Shown in pieces: positions 50,489-58,574 of a stretch of 64,000 nucleotides of DNA. Source of the stretch: Embleya sp045207655 (GTDB lineage Bacteria; Actinomycetota; Actinomycetes; Streptomycetales; Streptomycetaceae). The DNA is taken from the NCBI RefSeq assembly GCF_045207655.1, contig NZ_CP108784.1:6386001-6450000 (forward strand), in the 5' to 3' direction. The position numbers and the translations under genes are program-made. Within the stretch, counting starts at the first letter, position 1. Each line of letters starts with the position of its first letter. The notes under the pieces are model-generated. The model did not search any database. It saw nothing but the letters and a program-made list of their open reading frames with translations, and was not told the origin of the DNA.

Positions 50489-51655
50489 GTGAGTGGGGAA
50501 GCGATCAGGTACGACGCAGCCGACATCCAGGTGCTGGAGCCTCGGGAAGCTGTTCGGAAGCGGCCCGGGATGTACGTCGGATCAACCGGTGAACGCGGGC
50601 TGCACCACTTGGTGTTCGATGTTGTCGACCGGGCGGTGAACGAGGTTCTGACCGGCCGTGCCGGCTGCGTCGACATCACGCTCACACCCGACGGCGGCGT
50701 GCGCGTCGCCGATGACGGGCCGGGTCTTTCCGTCGAGGACGGCGAGGACATCGGCAGTCCCAATCTCGAAGCCCTGCTGACACGCATGCACTGGCGGCCG
50801 GGGCCCGGTGGCCGCTACGACGTGGCGCCCCTCGACGGCGGTATCGGGCTCTTCGTCGCCAACGTCCTGTCGAGTCGGATGACGGCCGAGGTGTGGTGCG
50901 AAGGGGTCCATTGGGGACGGGAGTACGCGCGAGGCGTCCCGGTCACCGCGCTCACCGACGCGGAGCCGGCAACCGGAAGCGGGACCGCCATCGCCTTCCG
51001 GCCGGACCCCGAAATCTTCGGGACGACGGACTGCTCGTTCGACACCCTGGCGGACCGCTTCAGGGAACTGGCCCTCCTGAACCGGGACTTGGAGATCTCA
51101 CTGACAGATCTGCGCCGCCCGGCCGAGTCCCGGTCGGTTCGATTCCGATCCCCGGACGGCATGCGGGAGTTCGTCCCAATCCTCGACGCTCAGGCGGCGG
51201 CACCCGCTTACCCGGACATCATCGGCTTCGAACAGGAAGACCCACGGATGGCCGGGAGGATGGAGGTGGCGTTCCGGTGGCGCGGCCCCGGCGAGGAGCG
51301 GATCCGGAGTTTCGCCAACAGCAGGCCCACCTCCTGCGGCGGCACCCACGTGAACGGCTTGCGTGACGGGCTGGCTGCTGCGGTCAACGCGTACGCGCGG
51401 GCGCGGCAACTCCTGACGGCGACGGACCCCGATCTCGGCATCGACCGGATCGGCGAGGGCCTGACGGCGGTGGTGTCGGTGAAGCTGGACCATCCCGAGT
51501 TCGAGGGCTCCACGCGCGGCGTACTGGGCAACGCCGAAGTACGCGCCTGCGTCGCACAGGCCGTCCGGGAACACCTCGCCAGGTGGCTGGAAGAACACCC
51601 GGAGCAGGCCGCAGCCCTGATCGACCGAATCCTCCGGGGCGCCGACCAGGACTGA
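50489..51655 (+). CDS. Orphan GyrB/ParE-like ATPase-domain protein, catalytic residues altered, no TOPRIM
   Basis: A 388-residue protein colinear by eye with the N-terminal half of GyrB (GHKL plus transducer). Recognisable: REAVRKRPGMYVGSTGERGL, LHHLVFDVVDRAVNEVL, DDGPGL, SFDTLADRFRELALLN, GGTHVNGLRDGL and GLTAVVSVKLDHPEF. Key positions differ from E. coli GyrB: catalytic Glu42 is Asp44, Mg-binding Asn46 is Arg48, Lys103 is Arg, the GLHGVG loop reads LDGGIG, and the Gln335-Thr-Lys337 loop reads STR. The protein stops before the TOPRIM domain, with no such frame downstream. GTG 50489 follows GGAGGGG. It lies alone between two inverted repeat arrays, followed by a terminator. Confidence 0.85.
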   Translation: MSGEAIRYDAADIQVLEPREAVRKRPGMYVGSTGERGLHHLVFDVVDRAVNEVLTGRAGCVDITLTPDGGVRVADDGPGLSVEDGEDIGSPNLEALLTRMHWRPGPGGRYDVAPLDGGIGLFVANVLSSRMTAEVWCEGVHWGREYARGVPVTALTDAEPATGSGTAIAFRPDPEIFGTTDCSFDTLADRFRELALLNRDLEISLTDLRRPAESRSVRFRSPDGMREFVPILDAQAAAPAYPDIIGFEQEDPRMAGRMEVAFRWRGPGEERIRSFANSRPTSCGGTHVNGLRDGLAAAVNAYARARQLLTATDPDLGIDRIGEGLTAVVSVKLDHPEFEGSTRGVLGNAEVRACVAQAVREHLARWLEEHPEQAAALIDRILRGADQD

Positions 51656-51667
51656 CCGCCACCAAAC

Positions 51668-51704
51668 CGCCCCGCTGGTTCCCGTATCCGGGACCAGTGG
51701 GGCG
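51668..51704 (+). terminator. Terminator of the GyrB-like gene
   Basis: Arms CGCCCCGCTGGTTCCCG (51668-51684) and CGGGACCAGTGGGGCG (51689-51704) pair with one mismatch and one bulge, 13 bp after the stop codon. The remainder 51705-52186 has no supported gene. Confidence 0.7.
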
Positions 51705-52186
51705 ACCGGCACCACACGCATAAGCAGCCAAGCCCGCGCCACGGCCGCGCCCAAGGCCAACTCCCGCGCCCAGTGCCACAGACAGCACACCGACAGCCCG
51801 TCACGCGAGACAACGAACGAATCTGCCCGGCCCATCCGAGACGACGGCAACCAGATCACCCGAGCCGGGCCGTCGGCGATTTCGACCCGGATCGCGGTGA
51901 CGGTTGCGGGTGTTGCGAGCCTGCGCGACCTGCGGTTTCGGTGGGACGGCGCAAGCAAGAACCTGCCGAGTGCCGGCTTCGCGCACCGTCGGCACAACGC
52001 ACCGCTCCACCCGATCAAGTACCGCCGTATGAATCGAAAACCCGGATCCCGACGTCCGTGATCTCGCTCCGCGCTCACCCCGATCTGTGGTTTTCAACTC
52101 AAGCGAAGCCGCAACCCCCAACGGCATCCGGCTTCGTGACACCTCGTCACCTCCACTCGCCGCACCCAAAGCGCCCCAACCCACCC

Positions 52187-54110
52187 GGGAGGGCGCCCCG
52201 GCGAACCTCACCAAGACTGCCCACTCCCTCCGCGGTTGCCGGCGCCTTCCCGACAGGCAAGGCCCGCATCTCGCCGGAGGGCCCATGGCTCCTGGCCGCC
52301 GGTGACCTGGGGTCGGGCCGACCGGCACCGGCGTACGCCGATCGGTGAGCACAAAGCCACCCGCGCCCGACCCCACCGAGGCGCGGCGCATACCGAGAGC
52401 AGTGCTCTCCGCAAACAACCAACCACATACCAACGCGCCCCGGTGAGCCTTACCGGACCGCCAACCCCCTCCGTCGTTGCGGGCGCTTTTCTTGGCAAGC
52501 AAGGACTGGATCTAGTCGGCGGGCCCAGGGCCCCTGGCAGCCGGCGACCTGGCACCGGGCCGACCGACACCGGCCAACGCCAACCCGTGCGCACCAAAGC
52601 CACCCGCATTCGACCCCGCCAAGCGCAACGCATCGCGCGAGCAGTGCTCTCGCAAAGAGCCCACCCGTTCGGGAAGGCGCCCCGGCGAGCCTCATCGAAC
52701 CGCCCACGCCCTCCGTCGTTGCAGGCGCCCTTTTTGGCAAGCAAAGCCTGGATCTCGCCGGAGAACTCAGGCTCCCGACCGCCGGTTGCCTGGGATCGGG
52801 CCGACCGACACCGGCCTATGTCGACCCGTGACCACAAGGCCATCTGCGCCCAGCCCCACCAACACGCACTGCATGCCGAGAGCAGTGCTCTCCGTGAAGA
52901 GCACGGGTCACTCGCGAATGCGCCCGTGCAGCTTCATCGGGCCGCCTACTCCCCGCCGTTGCCGACGCCTTTCCTGCCGGGCAAGCCCGCACCTCACCAG
53001 AGAACTCAGGCTCCACCACCGGCGACCCGAGACCGGGCCGACCGACATCGGCCACCGCCAACCCATGCGCGCAAAGCCACCAGCTTCCGGCCCCACCAAC
53101 ACGCACTGCACGCCGAGAGCAGTGCTCTCCGTGAAGAGCACGGGTCACTCGGGATCCGCCCCGACCGACCTCAGCGAACCGCCCCTCCCCGACCACGCCG
53201 GCGCGCAACGCATTCCGCGAGCAGTGCTCTCGCGAACAGCCGACCCACTGCGGTGGGCGCCCCGGCGAACCTCACGGGGCCGCCCACGCCCTTCGTCGTA
53301 TCCGGCCGCTTTCCTGCCGAGCAAGCCCGCGTCGCGGGGGTGAGCTCAGGCTTCTCCGTGAGCACAAAGCCACCCCTGATCGACCCCTCCATTGCGCGAT
53401 TCACACCGCGAGCAGTGCTCTCGCAAGGAGACGACCCACTCGGGAGCGCGGCTCGGCAAGCCTCGTCGGACCGCCACCCCCATCCGTCGTTGCCGGCGCG
53501 TTTCCTGCCGAGCAAGGTCCGATCGCGCCGGGGAGTCCAGGGCCCCGACTGCCGACGGCGCGACACCGGGCTAACCGACACCGGCCAACGCTGAGGGCTG
53601 GGCACGAGGCCCCACCCCTGCTCGAACCCACCATCGCGCAAGGCACACCGAGAGCAGTGCTCTCGCAAAGCGCCGACCCGCTCGGAACGCGGTCAGGCCG
53701 GCCTCGTCGGACGGACCGCCACCCCCGAGCAGTGCTCTCGCGAAACGCCGACGTGCTCGGAACGCGGTCGGGCCGGCCTCGTCGGACGGACCGCCACCCC
53801 CACTCGCCGTTGCCGGCGCCTTTCTCGCGAGCACAGCTCGCGTTTCGCCGGAGAGTTCGGGCTCCAGGCCACCGGTGACCTGGAACAGGGCCGGCCGACG
53901 CCGGCCGACGCCGGCCCATGAGCGCAAAGCCGGCGGCCCCCGGCCCGACCATTGCGCAACGCAGGCCGAGAGCAGTGCTCTCTGTGGAGAGCATGAGTCA
54001 CTCGGGAGGCTCCTCGGCGAACCCGACCGAAGTCCCGCCCTCCTCCCGCCGCCGCTGGTTGCTTTTTCTGCCGGGCGAAGCCCCGTCTCACCGGATAACC
54101 CAACCCCCCG
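52187..54110 (-). repeat. Right array of the same ~240-bp repeats, inverted
   Basis: At least nine units in the opposite orientation to the left array. Cores (GAGAGCAGTGCTCTC on the top strand or one-to-two-base variants) lie at 52395-52409, 52637-52651, 52878-52892, 53115-53129, 53217-53231, 53408-53422, 53650-53664, 53725-53739 and 53968-53982; steps are 242, 241, 237, 102, 191, 242, 75 and 243 bp. The outermost unit carries GCTTTTTCTGCC, the complement of the GGCAGAAAAAGC subtype seen only in the outermost left unit. The 102-bp step mirrors the 101-bp step of the left array. No coding region is supported. Around 53650-53790 a 70-80-bp segment is duplicated. Confidence 0.88.
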
Positions 54111-54169
54111 AGGACCCCGACTCGCGCCCCGATTCCGGACCCAGGCCAACCCCTCGACCGCGACAGTTA

Positions 54170-54184
54170 GCTGACGGGCCGTCA
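54170..54184. promoter_or_regulatory. Palindrome and AT-rich promoter region before the MFS gene
   Basis: CTGACGGGCCGTCAG is a 7-1-7 palindrome just outside the right array, followed by an AT-rich stretch (TTTATATAGCAAATC, 54191-54205) likely to be promoter DNA. A second inverted repeat, GTGTC (54382-54386) / GACAC (54395-54399) with longer imperfect flanks, lies 45 bp before the MFS start. The rest of 54111-54440 holds no gene. Confidence 0.45.
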
Positions 54185-54440
54185 GGGAATTTATATAGCA
54201 AATCAGATCAAAACGTACCGACGCCCAGTGATCACTCTTCCCCGTGCCCGTGTGCCGTGCTAAACACTGTCAATCAGTTCGGCTGGAGTACACCGATCCG
54301 GTTGGCACCGTCCACGAGACGCGCCCGCCCCATCGAGGCCGAGCGGCGCTTTGCCCCCAAAGATTCCGTACAAAACCGGACGTGTCGCAGTGGTGACACG
54401 TGTCCGGCGCGCGCCTCTGCACAGAACGGAAAGTACCGGT

Positions 54441-56111
54441 ATGTCTGCGACCGTTGAAGTACCCGCGAAGCCGCCGGAGCCCGAATCGGACCCGTCCTCG
54501 GTCGACACCGGTCGACTCGACGGAGTGTCCAAGGGCCGGGTCTTCGCAGTTCTGGCCGTCGTGGTCATGTTCTCCGAGGTCGTGCCGCTCCAGTACGCGA
54601 TGATCTCCTCGGCCGTGCCCGAGATCGCCCCGTCGTTCCGGTCCGTCGGCGAGAGCATCTCGTGGATGGTGGTGATCCTGGGCCTGGTCGGCGGCGCGGT
54701 GAGCCCGCTGATCGGGAAGCTCTCTGACGTCTACGGCAAGAAGCGGCTGCTGCTCGCGACCAGTGTCTCGTTCCTGGTCGGCTCGCTGGTCTGCGCGCTC
54801 ACCAGTTCGTGGCCGCTGTTCCTGGTCGGCCGCGCGCTCCAGGCGGTCGCGTTCGGCATGACCGCCGTCGTGTACGGGCTCATTCGCGACCTGATGCCGC
54901 GCAAGTTCATCCCGGTCGCGATCGGCATCTCGGCCACCGGCCTCGGCCTCTCGGCCGCGCTCGCGCCGGTGGTCGGCGGGCTGCTCACCGAGCACTACTC
55001 GTGGCGCTCGCTGTTCTGGTTCCTGGTCGTCTACATGCTCGTGCTGATCCCGCTGCTGCTGGTCGTGGTGCCGGAGTCCAAGCTGCGCGTTCCGCAGAAG
55101 GTGGACTACGTCGGCGGTGTCATCCTCGGCGTCGGGCTCGCGCTGATCCTGCTCTACATCAGCCAGGGGCAGTCCTGGGGCTGGGGCAAGCCCTCCGCGT
55201 TCGGATACGCGCTGCTGGGCGTGCTCGTGATCGCGCTGTGGGCACTGTGGGAGAAGCGGGTGGAGAACCCGATCATCGACCTGAAGCTGCTCACCGCTCC
55301 GCGTGTGGCGCTCGTGCTCGGGATCGCGTTCCTGGCGAACATGATCATCGGCATCCAGAACTACCTCACCAGCTACATGGGCCTGACCCCGGACAACGTC
55401 AAGCAGAGCACGCTCGACCAGTACGCCGACGGCGCCGTCCAAGGCGCCAAGGCGATGGGCGCGCCCGAGGCGATGTGGGCCGGAATCGCCGACCAGGTCA
55501 AGGCGGCCGTCTCGTTCAACGACTCGCTCGACTACGCGCTCGGCTTCACCCTGCTCGGCCTCGCCCTGCACGTGCTGATCTGGCAGTCGATGTCCAGCAT
55601 GATCGCCGGCCCGCTGGCCGGGCTGTGGGGCCAGCGTCGAGGGCTGCGGATGCCGATGATCGTCGGCGTCGCGACGCTGACCGTCGCCGGCTTCATGTAC
55701 CTGTTCCTGCACGACTCCTGGCAGTTGATGCTGCTCTGCGGCGTGGTCTACGGCATCGGCTTCGGGATGTACTACGCCGCGGCGCCGAACCTGATCATCG
55801 AGGCGGTACCGCAGGAGCAGCAGGGCATCTCGTCCAGCATGCTGGTCGTCGCCCAGTCGTTCGGCGCGTCGGTCGGGGTCGCGCTGCTGTCGCCGATCTT
55901 CACCGACAACCGGTTGAAGATCACCGGACCGGCACCGAGCGGCCAGGGCCTGGCCACCAACGACGCGTGCAACGAGCGGGGCTGTACGTACACCACGGAC
56001 GCCTTCACCACCGGGTTCTGGGTCCTGATCGCGTGCGGTGTGCTGGCGCTCGTGATCGCCCTGGTGATGAAGCACGGCCGCAAGCCCGCGACGGGCGGCC
56101 TGCTGCACTAG
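54441..56111 (+). CDS. MFS drug transporter, 14-TM DHA2 type
   Basis: A 556-residue exporter with a 30-residue acidic/Pro N-terminal tail and 14 hydrophobic segments. Family features: VVILGLVGGAVSPLIGKLSD, YGKKRLLL (motif A), APVVGGLLTEHYSWRSLFWF (motif C region) and EAVPQEQQGISSSMLVVAQS. A long extracytoplasmic loop (DQYADGAVQGAKAMGAPEAM) sits between two central helices, and a final one has two Cys (NDACNERGCTYTT) that could form a disulfide. ATG 54441 follows GGAAAG. Substrate unknown. Confidence 0.9.
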   Translation: MSATVEVPAKPPEPESDPSSVDTGRLDGVSKGRVFAVLAVVVMFSEVVPLQYAMISSAVPEIAPSFRSVGESISWMVVILGLVGGAVSPLIGKLSDVYGKKRLLLATSVSFLVGSLVCALTSSWPLFLVGRALQAVAFGMTAVVYGLIRDLMPRKFIPVAIGISATGLGLSAALAPVVGGLLTEHYSWRSLFWFLVVYMLVLIPLLLVVVPESKLRVPQKVDYVGGVILGVGLALILLYISQGQSWGWGKPSAFGYALLGVLVIALWALWEKRVENPIIDLKLLTAPRVALVLGIAFLANMIIGIQNYLTSYMGLTPDNVKQSTLDQYADGAVQGAKAMGAPEAMWAGIADQVKAAVSFNDSLDYALGFTLLGLALHVLIWQSMSSMIAGPLAGLWGQRRGLRMPMIVGVATLTVAGFMYLFLHDSWQLMLLCGVVYGIGFGMYYAAAPNLIIEAVPQEQQGISSSMLVVAQSFGASVGVALLSPIFTDNRLKITGPAPSGQGLATNDACNERGCTYTTDAFTTGFWVLIACGVLALVIALVMKHGRKPATGGLLH

Positions 56112-56190
56112 CGGCCGGCCGCAACCGAACGGGTCGACCCGGTCGAGTCGGTCGGCGTCCGACGGGGGCGGCCTGCGGCCTGACACACCC

Positions 56191-56229
56191 TCAGGGCCCG
56201 GGTATCCGAGGGGGATACCAGGGCCCTGA
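56191..56229. terminator. Terminator after the MFS gene
   Basis: TCAGGGCCCGGGTATCC (56191-56207) and GGATACCAGGGCCCTGA (56213-56229), 16 of 17 pairs, 5-nt loop, between convergent MFS and cysC genes. Confidence 0.8.
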
Positions 56230-56245
56230 CGGCACGTCACCGACC

Positions 56246-56282
56246 GACCCGCCGACCCGCCGACCCGCCGACCCGCCGACCC
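56246..56282 (+). repeat. 8-bp tandem repeat
   Basis: Four and a half copies of GACCCGCC directly after the terminator hairpin. Confidence 0.8.
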
Positions 56283-56366
56283 AGGCCTTGCCTCGCCGAC
56301 GCGACCCAGCCCTCGGCTCCGCCGACCGACCCGACCCGGTCCCCGCCCCGCACCGCTTCGCCCCGC

Positions 56367-56960
56367 CTACACTCCGAGCTTCAGCGTGTCCAACAGCGCG
56401 ATCAGCCGCGCCGCTTGCTGCTCCGGGTCGCCGTCCGCCGGGGTGAGTCGCAGTTCCGGTGCCTCCGGCGCCTCGTACGGGGCCGAGATGCCGGTGAAGT
56501 CGCCGATCTCCCCGCGGCGGGCCTTGGCGTACAGGCCCTTCGGGTCGCGGCGTTCACATTCCTCGATCGGGGTGTCCACGAACACCTCCAGGAACGGCAG
56601 GCCGTCCCGGACGTGCAGGGCGCGGACCCGGTCGCGGTCGGCGCGGTACGGGCTGATCACCGGGACGATCGCGATCACACCCGCGTCGGCGAAGAGGCGG
56701 GCCACCTCGCCGACCCGGCGGATGTTCTCGGTCCGGTCCTCGGCTCCGAAGCCCAGGTCGCCGTTCAGTCCGAGCCGGACGTTGTCGCCGTCCAGGCGGT
56801 ACGCGGTGATCCCGCGCTCGACCAGGAGCCGCTCGGCGATCACCGCGACCGTCGACTTGCCCGAGCCCGACAGCCCGGTGAACCAGATCGTCGCCCCGAG
56901 CGCCGGACGCTGCTCGCGCGTCACTCCGCCCTCGTGCCAGACCACGTTGCGCTCGCTCAC
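56367..56960 (-). CDS. cysC: Adenylylsulfate (APS) kinase
   Basis: A 197-residue kinase that phosphorylates APS to PAPS, the sulfate donor for sulfotransferases. P-loop GLSGSGKST at residues 29-37, RLDGDNVRLGLNGDLGF, DRTENIRRVGEVARLFADAG, VVISPYRADRDRVR, FLEVFVDTPIEECERRDPKG and TGISAPYEAP are all standard CysC motifs. GTG 56960 has GGAGAG upstream. It stands apart from other sulfate-assimilation genes (no cysDN or cysH nearby) but is divergent from a sulfotransferase, suggesting dedicated PAPS supply. Confidence 0.95.
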   Translation of the reverse strand: MSERNVVWHEGGVTREQRPALGATIWFTGLSGSGKSTVAVIAERLLVERGITAYRLDGDNVRLGLNGDLGFGAEDRTENIRRVGEVARLFADAGVIAIVPVISPYRADRDRVRALHVRDGLPFLEVFVDTPIEECERRDPKGLYAKARRGEIGDFTGISAPYEAPEAPELRLTPADGDPEQQAARLIALLDTLKLGV

Positions 56961-57316
56961 GACTCTCCATCCGCGTTGATTCGCGTTGATTCCGCGCTGA
57001 TACCGAGGCTTCGTACGGTACGGGGCGCCCCTCACCCTCCCGGATCCGGTCCGCCACCCGGACCACTCTGCCCCGAGCCCGAGCCCGAGCCCGAGCCGGC
57101 ACCCCGGGCCGCACTCCGAGCCCGAACCCGAGCCGCCACCCCGAGCCCGAGCCCAAGCCGCCACCCCGGGCCACCCCGCCGCCCCCACACCCGCATCGCC
57201 GATCAGTATCTGACACCTCTTCAGATTTACCTTCACAAAGAGCTAATCTGCGGCGGGGCCGCGCCCGCTCGGCGTCCGCCCGCGAACTCGAACGACGTGA
57301 GGGAGGCCGTACCGCC
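56961..57316. repeat. Divergent region cysC / sulfotransferase with hexamer repeats
   Basis: 356 bp without a supported gene. CGCGTTGATTC is repeated at 56973-56994, upstream of cysC. From 57073 to 57180 the sequence consists of degenerate GAGCCC hexamers broken by GCCACCCCG units. An AT-rich island (57203-57250, TATCTGACACCTCTTCAGAT type) just before the sulfotransferase probably holds its promoter. Confidence 0.6.
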
Positions 57317-58573
57317 ATGGCCTGGACACCGCCGCACCGCGCCGCCTGGACCGAGACCCTTGCCGCCGGCGACATCCCGCCGCTCACCGACGACCTGGAC
57401 CGGCCGTTCGCCGCCGCCGCGCTGATCGGCGAGGCCCGGGCCAGGACCGGACTGACCGACCCGGGCGAGGACGACGACCCCGGCTTCCGCGAGGGGCTGG
57501 ACCGACTGCTCCACGCGCTGGAGCACGAGGCGAACCTGGACCGGGTGGGCCGCTGGTGGGCGCACACCTGGGTTGCCCGGCTTCTCGACGTGCGGCTTCA
57601 GGTCGCCCGCTACGTCCGGGACGATCCCGGCGTGCTCGACGAGCCGATCCACCGGCCGATCTTCGTCACCGGCGGTCCCCGGACCGGGACTTCGATCCTG
57701 CACGCGCTGCTTGCCCGGGATCCGGCGAACCGGGTGCCGGCCACCTGGGAGTTCCTGCGCCCGGTTCCGCCGCCGGAGCCCGCGACCCGGGACACCGATC
57801 CGCGGATCGGGCTCGCCGAGCGCGAGATCCGGTTCATCACGAGTGCGGTGCCGGCCATGGACGCGATTCACGAGAAGAGCGGCACGCTGCCCAAGGAATG
57901 CATCAGCGCGCATGCGCTCGCGTTCCGATCCGAGGACTTCACCGGGCAGTTCGCGATCCCGTCCTATGCCGCGTGGTTGGCCGAGTGCGACATGCGGCCC
58001 GCGTACGCCTATCACCGGCTCGTGTTGCAGATCCTCCAGCGCCGCACGCCGGGGGAGACCCGCTGGGTGCTCAAGTCACCCGCGCACCTACTGACCCTGG
58101 ACGCGCTGGTCGACGTATACCCCGACGCGCGGCTCGCGGTGACCCACCGCGACCCGCTCACCGTGCTGGCCTCGTTGAGCAGCCTGATCGCCACGATCCA
58201 CCACGCGTACGGCAATCCGTCCGACATCCGGGACGTCGCCCGCACCCAGAGCGATCTGTGGTGCACCGCGTACGACCGGCTCACCGCGTTTCGTGACGCG
58301 GGTCGGGTCGCCGAATCCGACTGGCACGATTCGGCCTACGCCGACTTCATGCGCGACCCGATCGCGGTGGTGGGCGAGTTGTACGTCACATTCGGTCTGG
58401 ATCTCACCATCGAGGCCGAGACGGCGATGCGCGCGTACCTGGCCGAACGGCCCCAGGGCAGGCATGGGAGGCACAACTACTCGTTCGACGACCTCGGATT
58501 GGCCCGGGAGGACGTACGATCTCGGCTGACGGACTATCAGAAGCGGTTCCTGGTCCCGACGGAAGAGATCTGA
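57317..58573 (+). CDS. Sulfotransferase family protein
   Basis: A 418-residue PAPS-dependent sulfotransferase-like protein. The 5'-phosphosulfate loop is FVTGGPRTGTSILHALLARD (about residues 115-134); the 3'-phosphate-binding region is WVLKSPAHLLTLDALVDVYP followed by VTHRDPLTVLASLSSLI. This is the Sulfotransfer_3-type found in actinobacteria, often acting on lipids or sterol-like acceptors. ATG 57317 follows GAGGGAGG. It is one base from the DUF1214 gene downstream and divergent from cysC, which would make its co-substrate. Acceptor unknown. Confidence 0.9.
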   Translation: MAWTPPHRAAWTETLAAGDIPPLTDDLDRPFAAAALIGEARARTGLTDPGEDDDPGFREGLDRLLHALEHEANLDRVGRWWAHTWVARLLDVRLQVARYVRDDPGVLDEPIHRPIFVTGGPRTGTSILHALLARDPANRVPATWEFLRPVPPPEPATRDTDPRIGLAEREIRFITSAVPAMDAIHEKSGTLPKECISAHALAFRSEDFTGQFAIPSYAAWLAECDMRPAYAYHRLVLQILQRRTPGETRWVLKSPAHLLTLDALVDVYPDARLAVTHRDPLTVLASLSSLIATIHHAYGNPSDIRDVARTQSDLWCTAYDRLTAFRDAGRVAESDWHDSAYADFMRDPIAVVGELYVTFGLDLTIEAETAMRAYLAERPQGRHGRHNYSFDDLGLAREDVRSRLTDYQKRFLVPTEEI

Positions 58574-58574
58574 C

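Noticed and set aside
50489..51655. Housekeeping gyrB
   Set aside because: Too short, no TOPRIM domain, altered ATPase residues, and no gyrA or recF nearby.
48952..53594. Long open frames across the repeat arrays (about 367 codons on minus in the left arm, 452 codons on plus in the right arm)
   Set aside because: The recurring peptides change frame between units because unit lengths are not constant multiples of three, there are no ribosome binding sites, and composition is shadow-like.
48431..54110. CRISPR array or integron cassette array
   Set aside because: Unit length is about 240 bp, units are similar along their whole length rather than repeat-plus-unique-spacer, and no cas or integrase gene is present.
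48309..54440. Insertion sequence or transposon with transposase
   Set aside because: No transposase, recombinase or DDE/serine/tyrosine motif is found in any frame between the two flanking metabolic and transporter genes.
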